Shown here piece by piece: positions 1 through 6,086 of a stretch of DNA of 17,653 bases; positions within the stretch are counted from its first letter, which is position 1, and every line of letters begins with the position of its first letter. The position numbers were made by a program, and so were the translations under genes. A model generated the notes under the pieces. The model ran no database searches and was not told the origin of the DNA. It worked only from the letters and a program-made list of their open reading frames with translations. Source of the DNA: an uncultured Oscillospiraceae bacterium. Its GTDB lineage: Bacteria; Bacillota; Clostridia; Oscillospirales; Oscillospiraceae. The stretch is taken from NCBI GenBank assembly GCA_910585735.1, contig CAJUEU010000039.1:1-17653 (forward strand), read 5' to 3'.

Positions 1-764
1 ACGCCGCTGATGTAAGCATACCGCTGGTTGGTGATGATGCTCTCGGCGTCGTCGTCCAGTTCCTTCTCACAGTCGGCGATGTGCTCCTCCAGGTGGGCCC
101 TCTCGTCAGAAGCCAGATTCAGCTCGGCCAACACCTTCCCGTCCCGCTCGAAGACCTTGATGGCGTACCAGCGGAGATACCGGGCGTCCACCTTGCCCTC
201 AATGGACTCCTCGATGTGGGCCACCGCGTGCTCTACGCTGCCGGTGAACACATGGGGAAGCTCTCCCGCCTTCTTCTCCTGGGCCAGCTTAACGGCGGCC
301 TGAGCCGCCTCCATACCGCCCTCGTTCTTCAGGGCGGACATGCTCACCACGGTACAGCCCAGGGCCTTGCCCAGCCTGTCAAGATCAATGGTGTCCCCGT
401 TCTTCCGCACCAAGTCCATCATGTTTACCGCCACCACCACGGGGATGCCCAGCTCGATGAGTTGGGTGGTGAGGTACAGGTTCCGCTCGATGTTGGTACC
501 GTCCACAATGTTCAGGATAGCGTCGGGCTGCTCCTTCACCAGATAGTTCCGGGCTACCACCTCCTCCAGAGTATAGGGGGACAGGGAGTAGATGCCGGGC
601 AGGTCCTGGATGATGACGTCTTTCTGCCCCTTCAGCTTGCCCTCCTTCTTCTCCACAGTGACGCCGGGCCAGTTGCCCACGTACTGGGCAGAGCCGGTGA
701 GGGCGTTGAACAAAGTGGTTTTCCCACAGTTGGGATTGCCCGCCAAGGCAATTTTCAGTTCCAT
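1..764 (-). CDS. feoB: Ferrous iron transporter FeoB, N-terminal part (cut by window edge)
   Basis: FeoB is the inner-membrane Fe(II) permease with a cytosolic N-terminal G domain. About 254 codons are present, reading from ATG at 764 to the left edge with no stop. Visible G-protein motifs: G1 P-loop GNPNCGKTT at residues 9-17, the switch region around NWPGVT (31-36), G3 DLPG (54-57) and G4 NMMD (114-117), with the helical spacer domain after about residue 170. The membrane-spanning part lies outside the window. The start is set by AAAGGAGAG a few bases upstream. It is the last visible gene of feoA-feoA-feoB, about 150 nt after the second feoA; that gap holds a palindromic repeat and an operator-like inverted repeat. 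Identification is firm; only completeness is unknown. Confidence 0.96.
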   Translation of the reverse strand, partial: MELKIALAGNPNCGKTTLFNALTGSAQYVGNWPGVTVEKKEGKLKGQKDVIIQDLPGIYSLSPYTLEEVVARNYLVKEQPDAILNIVDGTNIERNLYLTTQLIELGIPVVVAVNMMDLVRKNGDTIDLDRLGKALGCTVVSMSALKNEGGMEAAQAAVKLAQEKKAGELPHVFTGSVEHAVAHIEESIEGKVDARYLRWYAIKVFERDGKVLAELNLASDERAHLEEHIADCEKELDDDAESIITNQRYAYISG

Positions 765-794
765 TTGTTTTCTCTCCTTTCTTGGTTTTCAATC

Positions 795-870
795 GTAGGG
801 CGCGACATCCCTGACACGCCGCCCCCACGTCACGCCCTGCAAACGGTGCGTCTGGGAAACCGCACCCTAC
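795..870. repeat. MITE-like imperfect palindromic repeat between feoA and feoB
   Basis: A 76-nt segment begins GTAGGG and ends CCCTAC. The first 27 nt read from each end inward agree at about 20 positions, including GTAGGG, GCG, TCCC, GAC and CCG, so it forms terminal inverted repeats around a GC-rich core. It has no coding potential and no second copy in the window. It resembles short palindromic intergenic repeats scattered in Oscillospirales genomes (family membership is inference). In the feo mRNA it would fold into a long hairpin just before feoB. Confidence 0.6.
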
Positions 871-880
871 AAGGCATTTT

Positions 881-900
881 GAATTAGCGGTAGCTAACTC
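881..900. promoter_or_regulatory. Second DtxR-type operator candidate, before feoB
   Basis: The inverted repeat GAATTAG-N6-CTAACTC has the same half-sites and the same 6-nt spacing as the palindrome next to the feo promoter (GAGTTAG-N6-CTAACTC), with one half-site base changed. It lies in the feoA-feoB gap, just downstream of the feoA stop on the transcribed strand. No convincing internal promoter was seen beside it, so it might act as a roadblock, or a weak promoter may be missed. Confidence 0.5.
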
Positions 901-913
901 ATGGGCAAAATTT

Positions 914-1135
914 TTAGGCCAGCTCTATCATTTCCGCATCGGCTTTCCGAATGGAAAGCTCATAGCCCCGGACATTCAGCTCCATGGGGTCGCCCAGAGG
1001 GGCCACCTTGCGGACCAGGACCTGGGTACCCTTGGTGAGGCCCATGTCCATGATCCGTCGCTTCACGGCGCCCTCCCCGTGGAGCCTGGCCACAGTGACG
1101 GTCTCCCCCACCCTGGCGTCCTTCAATGTTTTCAT
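914..1135 (-). CDS. feoA: FeoA-domain protein (second copy)
   Basis: A 73-residue FeoA/SH3-like protein, a small cytosolic partner thought to modulate the FeoB permease. Typical FeoA features are visible: an N-terminal MKTLKDARVGETVTVARL strand region, the RRIMDMGLTKGTQVLVRKVAPLGDP core (G-L-x-x-G turn then APLGDP), and NVRGYELSIRKADAEMI at the C-terminus. An in-frame ATG lies 7 codons upstream, but the ribosome site AGGGAGGA sits between the two ATGs and points to this start at 1135. It follows the first feoA by about 17 nt and was probably translated from the same mRNA. Confidence 0.93.
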   Translation of the reverse strand: MKTLKDARVGETVTVARLHGEGAVKRRIMDMGLTKGTQVLVRKVAPLGDPMELNVRGYELSIRKADAEMIELA

Positions 1136-1152
1136 AACGCTTCCTCCCTTTC

Positions 1153-1362
1153 TCAAAAAAGTATTCGGCTGGCCATGTTTCGGTCCAGCGCCACCCGGCT
1201 GTCCTTCACCTGAAGGATCAGGTTCCCGGCCAGCTCCGAGACCACCGTGACAGCGGCGTCCACCACAAACCCCAGTTCGGCCAGGTGCTGGCGCACCTCG
1301 TCCTTCCCGGTGATCCGCCGGATGACCACGGTCTCCCCCGGCTTTGCCATGGATAAAGGCAT
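1153..1362 (-). CDS. feoA: FeoA-domain protein (first copy)
   Basis: A 69-residue FeoA-like protein at the head of the feo operon. It carries the compact beta-barrel pattern of the family (KPGETVVIRRITGKDE, LAELGFVVDAAVTVV, then SRVALDRNMASRILF). It is quite different in sequence from the second FeoA, as in other Firmicutes operons with two FeoA proteins. The ribosome site AAAGGAGGG lies 6-7 nt before ATG. The leader upstream carries a perfect inverted repeat and a sigma-A promoter, so expression is probably controlled by a metalloregulator. Confidence 0.92.
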   Translation of the reverse strand: MPLSMAKPGETVVIRRITGKDEVRQHLAELGFVVDAAVTVVSELAGNLILQVKDSRVALDRNMASRILF

Positions 1363-1416
1363 TGCGCTCCCTCCTTTTGTGCGGGTTGCCTGCTGCTAAC
1401 CCACAGGCCGTTTTTT

Positions 1417-1438
1417 GGAGTTAGTCTTCACTAACTCC
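1417..1438. promoter_or_regulatory. Perfect inverted repeat at the feo promoter, candidate metalloregulator operator
   Basis: Arms GGAGTTAGT and ACTAACTCC (9 bp, perfect) flank CTTC. The repeat lies just downstream of the predicted feo transcription start, where a bound repressor would block the polymerase. TTAG/CTAA half-sites recall DtxR/IdeR boxes, though the spacing differs from the classical 19-mer. A DtxR-family gene is encoded 700 nt away at 2139. It could also be an RNA hairpin, but no U-tract typical of a terminator follows on the feo strand. Confidence 0.62.
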
Positions 1439-1452
1439 TTTGTTCGTCTCGT

Positions 1453-1481
1453 AGTTTACCACTGCTAACCGTCTTTGTCAA
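1453..1481 (-). promoter_or_regulatory. Sigma-A promoter of the feo operon
   Basis: On the minus strand: TTGACA (1476-1481), 17-nt spacer, TAAACT (1453-1458). The predicted start is near 1446, about 80 nt before the first feoA ATG. The spacer contains GGTTAGCAG, which recurs in the leader at 1393-1401, so further regulator contacts are possible. Confidence 0.8.
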
Positions 1482-1599
1482 GAGGTTGTTGGAAAAATTT
1501 TTCAACCGCATCAACGTCCTGGGGCTGAAGCAAAAAGCTGTATCTCTTATCCCCCTTGTGTTGCTGGCCCGGGGTGCGGGCAATTTCACGGGCCACAGC

Positions 1600-1628
1600 T
1601 TGAAACCAAAAATGAACTATGCTATAAT
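1600..1628 (+). promoter_or_regulatory. Sigma-A promoter of the NUDIX-dtxR-chr unit
   Basis: TTGAAA (1600-1605), 17-nt spacer, TATAAT (1623-1628). The predicted start is near 1635, about 30 nt before the NUDIX ATG. No feo-type operator overlaps it. No further promoter was seen before the downstream genes, so they are probably read from here. Confidence 0.8.
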
Positions 1629-1665
1629 CAGAGCGATAAATTCATTGACTTTTGGGAGGGAAAAA

Positions 1666-2112
1666 ATGAGAGCGCCATTTCAAATACTTGCCATCCCATA
1701 TCAGATCATGGACGGTATTCCTCTTTACTGTGTATTTCACCGTGCGGATTTCGACCAGTGGCAATTTATTTCCGGCGGAGGCGAGGATGACGAAACCCCT
1801 CTTCAAGCCGCAATGCGTGAGATCCACGAAGAAGCGGGCATCCATGCCGACCATGTCATAGAACTGAAGTCTATGTGCTGTATTCCTACCGACATCTTTC
1901 CTGAAAAGTATCTGTGTCATTGGGCAGAGGATACCTATGTTGTGCCGGAATATTCTTTCGGATTTCCCTGTACGGAAGCCATCAAACTGTCCCACGAGCA
2001 CACCGATTCTAGTTGGCTGACCTATGAGGAAGCCCGTTTGAAACTGAAATGGGACTCCAACCGAACCGCTCTTTATGAGCTTCATTGCAGATTGAAAAAA
2101 CAGGAGCAATAA
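1666..2112 (+). CDS. NUDIX hydrolase
   Basis: A 148-residue single-domain NUDIX pyrophosphohydrolase, cleaving a nucleoside diphosphate-X type substrate with Mg2+ or Mn2+. The NUDIX box is complete at residues 37-59: G37, E43, R51-E52, E55-E56, G58, I59 (GX5EX7REUXEEXGU). The N-terminal MRAPFQILAIPYQ and WQFISGGGE context resembles NudB-like dihydroneopterin triphosphate pyrophosphatases, but the substrate cannot be read from sequence. The reading frame is open upstream to 1486; GGGAGGG at 1654-1660 and the promoter at 1600-1628 place the start here. The gene is visibly more AT-rich than its neighbours, which may mark recent acquisition. The dtxR-like gene starts 26 nt after its stop. Confidence 0.88.
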   Translation: MRAPFQILAIPYQIMDGIPLYCVFHRADFDQWQFISGGGEDDETPLQAAMREIHEEAGIHADHVIELKSMCCIPTDIFPEKYLCHWAEDTYVVPEYSFGFPCTEAIKLSHEHTDSSWLTYEEARLKLKWDSNRTALYELHCRLKKQEQ

Positions 2113-2138
2113 GAAAATCTTACCAAGGAGGGAGTTCC

Positions 2139-2519
2139 ATGAAGATCCAGGAGTCTGCCGAGGATTATCTGGAGGCTATCCTGATCCTGAAACAAGAAAA
2201 AGGCGCGGTGCGCTCCATCGACGTGGCCCACTATCTGGGCTTCACCAAGCCCAGCGTCAGCCGGGCCATGAGCCTGCTGCGGCAAAACGGCTATGTGGTC
2301 ATGGAGGCCGATGGCTCTCTGGAGCTTACCGGGACCGGGCTTGCCATTGCCGAGCCCATCTACGAGCGGCACTGTATGCTCACAGAGTGGCTCGTGGCCC
2401 TGGGGGTCTCTCCCGAGACCGCGGCCAGGGACGCCTGCCGCATGGAGCACAGCGTCAGCGACGAGACCTTCGCCAAAATGAAGGAGCACATCGCCGGGGA
2501 ACAGTCCCGTAGGGGCTGA
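2139..2519 (+). CDS. DtxR/MntR-family metal-dependent transcriptional regulator
   Basis: A 126-residue cytosolic repressor with an N-terminal winged helix (about 5-65, recognition region FTKPSVSRAMSLLRQNGYV) and a metal-binding/dimerisation domain (about 66-120). There is no C-terminal SH3-like domain, so it has the MntR size class. Candidate ligands by alignment to MntR and DtxR: D9, E12, H78, C100, E103, H104. The segment ACRMEH has Cys where MntR has Glu99, as in iron-sensing DtxR/IdeR (Cys102), while D9 matches MntR. Metal choice is therefore open. The ribosome site AAGGAGGG at 2125-2132 fixes the start. It sits between a NUDIX gene and two chr genes, and opposite the feo operon whose inverted repeats it may bind. 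Confidence 0.9.
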   Translation: MKIQESAEDYLEAILILKQEKGAVRSIDVAHYLGFTKPSVSRAMSLLRQNGYVVMEADGSLELTGTGLAIAEPIYERHCMLTEWLVALGVSPETAARDACRMEHSVSDETFAKMKEHIAGEQSRRG

Positions 2520-2554
2520 CCCCACATCTCAACCAGTTCAAGGAGGCTTTTTGC

Positions 2555-3142
2555 ATGCTGCTTGCAGACCTGTTCCTCACCTTCGCCAAAATGGGGGTCA
2601 TGACCTTTGGCGGGGGCTACGCTATGCTCCCCATCCTCCAGCGGGAGGTGGTGGAGAAGAAAAAGTGGGCCACTGAGGAGGAGCTTTCCGACTACTTTGC
2701 CGTGGGCCAGTGTACCCCCGGTATCATCGCCGTAAACACAGCCACCTTCATCGGCTACAAGGAGGCGGGCATCCTGGGGGGTGTTCTGGCCACCTTTGGG
2801 GTGGTCTTTCCCTCCATCGTCATCATCGCCCTCATCGCCGCCTTCCTCTCCAACTTCGCCGATATCCCGGTGGTCCGGCACGCCCTGGGCGGCGTTAACG
2901 CCGCGGTGGTGGCCCTCATCGCTGCCAGCGTCATCAAGCTGGGCAAGTCCACCCTGAAAAATACCCCATCGATGCTCATTTATCTCTGTGCCCTGACCCT
3001 GGCCGCCGCCGGCAGCCTCCTGGCCCTCCCCGGTCTTGCCGGGCAGGTGCTGGATGTTGTCTCCTCCCCCGTGTTCCTGGTCCTTGGAGCCGGATGCGTA
3101 GGGTGGCTGGTGTTCCACAGGAAAGGCGGTGAAGGGAAATGA
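2555..3142 (+). CDS. chrA: Chromate transporter (CHR family), first half-size subunit
   Basis: A 195-residue membrane protein of the short CHR type, which works as a heterodimer-like pair. Family signatures are the N-terminal FAKMGVMTFGGGYAMLP (residues about 10-26) and QCTPGIIAVNTATFIGYK (about 52-69), followed by several hydrophobic segments (about 74-100, 112-127, 138-160, 170-187). CHR proteins are named for chromate efflux, but many in gut anaerobes have no tested substrate. AGGAGG lies 9 nt before the ATG. Its stop overlaps the start of the second chr gene by 4 nt (ATGA). It follows the DtxR-type gene by 35 nt, suggesting a metal or oxyanion stress role. Confidence 0.9.
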   Translation: MLLADLFLTFAKMGVMTFGGGYAMLPILQREVVEKKKWATEEELSDYFAVGQCTPGIIAVNTATFIGYKEAGILGGVLATFGVVFPSIVIIALIAAFLSNFADIPVVRHALGGVNAAVVALIAASVIKLGKSTLKNTPSMLIYLCALTLAAAGSLLALPGLAGQVLDVVSSPVFLVLGAGCVGWLVFHRKGGEGK

Positions 3143-3702
3143 TCCTGCTTCGCCTCTTTTTTGAGTTTGCCAAGGTGGGGCTTTTCTCGGTGGGGGGCGG
3201 CCTGGCCACCATCCCCTTTTTGAAGGAGATGGGGGAGAACACCGGCTGGTTCACCAACACCGACCTGACCACCATGATCGCGGTAAGCGAGTCTACCCCC
3301 GGCCCCATGGGAGTCAATATGGCCACCTACGTGGGCTTTCAGACCGCCGGTATCCCGGGGGCGGTGGTGGCCACCCTGGGGCTCATCTTCCCTTCCATCG
3401 TGGTCATTCTCATCATCGCCGGGTTCCTTCAGAAGTTCCGCCAGTCCCGGACGGTGGACGCCGTCTTTCAGGGGCTCCGCCCCGCCTCCACCGCCCTCAT
3501 TACCTCGGCGGGGCTGGGGGTCGCAGTATCCGTATTTCTTGCCGTAGGCGGGACGGCCGAGCACACCTTCGCCCTCCGCTGGCCCCAGCTGGCCCTGGCC
3601 GCCGCCATCTTCCTTTGTTTACAGCACAAAAAGCTGAAAAAGCTCCACCCCATCGCGTTCATCGGCCTGGCCGCCCTGGTGGGGGTCGTGTTTCAGTTCT
3701 GA
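3139..3702 (+). CDS. chrA: Chromate transporter (CHR family), second half-size subunit
   Basis: A 187-residue partner of the preceding gene, with parallel signatures SVGGGLATIPFLKE (about 17-30) and ESTPGPMGVNMATYVGFQ (about 51-68). The TPGP form is the more canonical one and was altered to TPGI in the first subunit. Hydrophobic segments lie at about 75-95, 117-137, 150-161 and 170-187. The ATG overlaps the previous stop by 4 nt, so translation is coupled. A strong bidirectional terminator follows at 3745-3778. Substrate is not provable from sequence. Confidence 0.9.
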   Translation: MILLRLFFEFAKVGLFSVGGGLATIPFLKEMGENTGWFTNTDLTTMIAVSESTPGPMGVNMATYVGFQTAGIPGAVVATLGLIFPSIVVILIIAGFLQKFRQSRTVDAVFQGLRPASTALITSAGLGVAVSVFLAVGGTAEHTFALRWPQLALAAAIFLCLQHKKLKKLHPIAFIGLAALVGVVFQF

Positions 3703-3744
3703 CTTTTCCTTTCTTTCTTAGCTATTTCCCCCATGACAAAATTG

Positions 3745-3778
3745 CCCCCGGACAACCAATGTCCGGGGGTATCTTTTT
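3745..3778. terminator. Bidirectional terminator between chr and aro-tyr operons
   Basis: A perfect 10-bp stem CCCCCGGACA / TGTCCGGGGG with loop ACCAA is followed on the plus strand by TATCTTTTT. On the minus strand the same stem is followed by CAATTTTG and can serve the tyrA end 5 nt away. Confidence 0.88.
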
Positions 3779-3782
3779 CCAT

Positions 3783-4640
3783 TCAGTTCAGCAGATCCGG
3801 CCCGGGAAGGTCCACCTGCCGCTTGCGGTCGGAGGAGACCGTCAGCTTGCCCAGCAGGGCCTCCCGGTCCCCGGCCGCAATGGTCTCCCGGTAGGACTGA
3901 AGGTGACCGATGAGCTCGTCCAGGCAGTCCACCAGGGCGGGGGAATTGAGGGAGAAAAGCTGGGTCCAAAGCTTGGCGTCCAGGGCGGCCACCCGGGTGC
4001 ACCCCCGGAAGGAGGAGCCCTCGTAACCCTTGCAGGCGAAGAGCTCCGGGTCGTCACAGACGCTCACCGCGATCACGTGCATCATCTGGGAGGTGTAGGC
4101 CAGGATCTGGTCGTGGCGCTCGGGGGTGGTTTTCACCATGTCCCGGCAGCCAATGTATTCGGCCAGGGACTCCATCAGGGCCACATGCTCCCGGGCGCTA
4201 TCCTTCCGGGGGGTGAGGATCAGGTGGGAGCCCTGAAACATCTCGGGGAAAGCGTGCTCCACCCCGGAAAATTCCGTGCCCGCCATGGGGTGGCAGCCGA
4301 TAAAGTCCACCCCCTGGGGCAGCACCTCCGCCCCTTTCATAATGGCGGTCTTGACGCCGCAAACGTCGGTGACCAGGCTCCCCGGCTTGAAGTGGTCCCG
4401 GTGCTCGGACAGAAAGGCCACGATGCCGTCCGGGTCCATGCACAGCATGGTCACATCGGCCTGGGGCAGCACCGAAGCCAGGTCCAGGGTGGCCTTGTCT
4501 CCCACGCCGTGAGAATTGGCGTAGTCCACCGTGGCCTGCCGCCGGGCCACGCCGATGATCTCAAAATCTTGAAACCCCTTGAGGGCCATAGCCATGGAAC
4601 CGCCGATCAACCCCAGGCCCACAATGACAAATTTTTTCAT
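3783..4640 (-). CDS. tyrA: Prephenate dehydrogenase
   Basis: A 285-residue monofunctional enzyme that oxidatively decarboxylates prephenate to 4-hydroxyphenylpyruvate with NAD(P)+, the committed step to tyrosine. The N-terminal Rossmann fold has GLGLIGGS at 8-15. Further family signatures are TDVCGVK (91-97), GCHPMAGTE with H117 (115-123) and ERHDQILAYTSQMMH in the helical C-terminal domain. No chorismate mutase or ACT domain is attached. It starts 3 nt after the aroF stop; the ribosome site GGGAGGTG lies inside the end of aroF, so the genes are co-translated. Transcription depends on the attenuator upstream of aroF. Confidence 0.94.
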   Translation of the reverse strand: MKKFVIVGLGLIGGSMAMALKGFQDFEIIGVARRQATVDYANSHGVGDKATLDLASVLPQADVTMLCMDPDGIVAFLSEHRDHFKPGSLVTDVCGVKTAIMKGAEVLPQGVDFIGCHPMAGTEFSGVEHAFPEMFQGSHLILTPRKDSAREHVALMESLAEYIGCRDMVKTTPERHDQILAYTSQMMHVIAVSVCDDPELFACKGYEGSSFRGCTRVAALDAKLWTQLFSLNSPALVDCLDELIGHLQSYRETIAAGDREALLGKLTVSSDRKRQVDLPGPDLLN

Positions 4641-4643
4641 ATC

Positions 4644-5660
4644 CTACACCTCCCGCCCCACGCAGGCGGCGATCTGCCCCACCTTGACCATCAGGGTCCC
4701 GAACTGGTCGGGGGTGATGGACTGCTGGCCGTCGCAGAGGGCGCGGACCGGGTCGTTGTGGACCTCGATGATGAGGCCGTCCGCTCCGGCGGCGATGGCC
4801 GCCAGGCTCAAACGCTCCACCATCCAGGCCTGGCCGCTGGCGTGGGAGGGGTCCACCACCACGGGCAGATGGCTCTGCTTCTTCACCGCCAGCACGGCGC
4901 TGAGGTCCAGGGTATTCCGGGTGAAGCTCTCAAAGGTCCGCACCCCCCGCTCGCAGAGGATTACCCGCTCGTTGCCCCCAGCCAGAATGTATTCCGCCGA
5001 CATAAGCCATTCTTCGATGGTGGCCGAGAGCCCCCGTTTTAGGAGGATGGGCTTGTCCACCTTGCCCAGCCGCTTGAGAAGATCAAAGTTCTGCATGTTC
5101 CGGGCCCCCACCTGAATGACGTCCACGTGCTCGGCAAAGTAGCCGATGTCGTCGGTGCTCATCAGCTCAGTGACCACGGGAAGGCCGGTGTGGACCCGGG
5201 CCTTCTCCAGCAGGTCCAGCCCGGCGTACCCCATGCCCTGGAAGGCGTAGGGAGAGGTCCGGGGCTTGAAGGCGCCCCCCCGGAGGGCCTGGGCCCCGGC
5301 GTCTTTCACGCTCTGGGCCACCCCGGTGATCTGCGCCTCGCTCTCCACCGAGCAGGGCCCCGCCACCACCAGCAGCTTTTTCCCACCCACGGTCATCCCG
5401 GGGGCGATCTCCACCACGCTGTCGTCAGGGTGGTACTTTCGGTTGGCCTTCTTGTAGGGCTCGCTGACCCGCATGACCCGCTCCACCCCGGGGAGGGCCT
5501 CCATCTTCTCCATGTCGATGCCGGCGGCGTTGCCCTCGGCCCCCAGGATGGTGGTCTCGGAGCCACGGGAGATCATCACGTTGACCCCGCTCTTCTCCAT
5601 CTCCTGAATGGCCCGGTCCAGTTCCTTTCGGGTGTGACCCGGCTTCATGATAATGACCAT
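4644..5660 (-). CDS. aroF: 3-deoxy-7-phosphoheptulonate (DAHP) synthase, type I-beta
   Basis: A 338-residue enzyme that condenses phosphoenolpyruvate and erythrose 4-phosphate, the first step of the shikimate pathway. Residues 1-70 form the ferredoxin-like regulatory domain seen in Thermotoga-type enzymes, where it gives tyrosine or phenylalanine feedback. The TIM barrel follows: GPCSVES with metal-ligand C103 (101-107), FKPRTSPYAFQG (131-142), LKRG in the middle and VVDPSHASG and EVHNDP near the end. ATG at 5660 is preceded by AAGGGAG. A second ATG four codons in is possible but less well spaced. The leader holds a tyrosine-rich peptide, antiterminator and terminator, so synthesis is probably controlled by tyrosine supply. 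Confidence 0.95.
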   Translation of the reverse strand: MVIIMKPGHTRKELDRAIQEMEKSGVNVMISRGSETTILGAEGNAAGIDMEKMEALPGVERVMRVSEPYKKANRKYHPDDSVVEIAPGMTVGGKKLLVVAGPCSVESEAQITGVAQSVKDAGAQALRGGAFKPRTSPYAFQGMGYAGLDLLEKARVHTGLPVVTELMSTDDIGYFAEHVDVIQVGARNMQNFDLLKRLGKVDKPILLKRGLSATIEEWLMSAEYILAGGNERVILCERGVRTFESFTRNTLDLSAVLAVKKQSHLPVVVDPSHASGQAWMVERLSLAAIAAGADGLIIEVHNDPVRALCDGQQSITPDQFGTLMVKVGQIAACVGREV

Positions 5661-5678
5661 ACGGCTTCACTCCCTTAC

Positions 5679-5715
5679 AAAATGAAAACGCGGCCGCCCG
5701 TTGTGGGCTGCCGCG
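5679..5715 (-). terminator. Attenuator terminator of the aroF-tyrA leader
   Basis: On the minus strand: CGCGGC and GCCC pair with GGGC and GCCGCG around loop ACAAC, with one mismatch, followed by TTTTCATTTT. It ends about 18 nt before the aroF ATG and about 130 nt after the predicted start site. Its 5' arm (5710-5715) is shared with the alternative antiterminator stem. Confidence 0.85.
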
Positions 5716-5734
5716 TCGCTCGTTCAGACGGCAG
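5708..5734 (-). promoter_or_regulatory. Antiterminator stem of the aroF-tyrA leader
   Basis: CTGCCG (5729-5734 read on minus) pairs with CGGCAG (5708-5713), with an additional TC/GA pairing past a 2-nt bulge. This stem consumes the 5' arm of the terminator, so the two structures are mutually exclusive, as attenuation needs. Confidence 0.65.
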
Positions 5735-5747
5735 GGCCGCAAGGGCA

Positions 5748-5813
5748 TCACAACAAGCCGCTATCATAATAGCGGTAATAGAAGCAATACCCTTTCCGGC
5801 TCAGATCCAGCAT
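5748..5813 (-). CDS. Tyrosine-rich leader peptide of the aroF-tyrA attenuator
   Basis: A 21-codon open frame starts about 30 nt after the predicted transcription start and ends just before the antiterminator region. Residues 9-16 are YCFYYRYY: five Tyr and one Phe in eight codons. Four of the five Tyr codons are TAT and one is TAC. A purine-rich AAAGGCGGGG lies about 6 nt before the ATG. The design matches amino acid leader peptides: slow decoding of Tyr codons when charged tRNA-Tyr is short would leave the ribosome on this run. It lies between a strong promoter and an intrinsic terminator, in front of tyrosine biosynthesis genes. It is too short for usual gene callers. No known named leader was recognised. 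Confidence 0.82.
   Translation of the reverse strand: MLDLSRKGYCFYYRYYDSGLL
5758..5775 (-). other. Leader hairpin overlapping the Tyr codons
   Basis: A perfect 7-bp stem CCGCTAT / ATAGCGG with a 4-nt loop lies within leader codons 13-19, over the last Tyr codons. It could be the pause hairpin or region 1 of the attenuator, and would be opened by a ribosome stalled at the Tyr run. Confidence 0.6.
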
Positions 5814-5851
5814 GGAATGCCCCGCCTTTCCGTCAGTCTCTTACAGGTTTT

Positions 5852-5880
5852 ACTTTAACACATTTTGGTGTGATAGTCAA
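5852..5880 (-). promoter_or_regulatory. Sigma-A promoter of aroF-tyrA
   Basis: On the minus strand: TTGACT (5875-5880), 17-nt spacer, TAAAGT (5852-5857), predicted start near 5845. The leader to the aroF ATG is thus about 185 nt, long enough for the attenuator. A short inverted repeat, AGGGAA-AA-TTCCCT, lies just upstream of the -35. Confidence 0.82.
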
Positions 5881-6027
5881 GAGGGAATTTTCCCTTCTGA
5901 AATCCATAAGCCTCCGCGCGGATATTTTTCTAATCTTTTAGCATAGCAATTTTCTTCAAAAAATTATAGAGGAATACTTACTCAATTTTTGCTTTTTCCG
6001 GCACAAATATCAATACGGTTTTCCACA

Positions 6028-6056
6028 TTGTAATTTGAACTTTTTTCTGCTAATCT
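6028..6056 (+). promoter_or_regulatory. Possible weak promoter for the 6087-7012 gene pair
   Basis: TTGTAA (6028-6033), 17-nt spacer, TAATCT (6051-6056) preceded by an extended -10 TGC. The match is poor, but the AT-rich 5900-6080 region is the only upstream space and nothing better was seen there. Confidence 0.3.
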
Positions 6057-6086
6057 TGAAGCATATTCCATAAAGGGGGAACTTTT

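Noticed and set aside
3615..5042. 475-codon plus-strand open frame opposite tyrA and aroF
   Set aside because: It is a GC-rich antisense shadow; the minus-strand frames match full-length TyrA and DAHP synthase with motifs and ribosome sites, and the plus frame has low-complexity Gly/His/Gln-rich sequence.
5661..5860. T-box riboswitch upstream of aroF
   Set aside because: No T-box sequence (TGGNACC) was found and the leader is only about 185 nt; a Tyr-rich open frame with competing hairpins explains it better.
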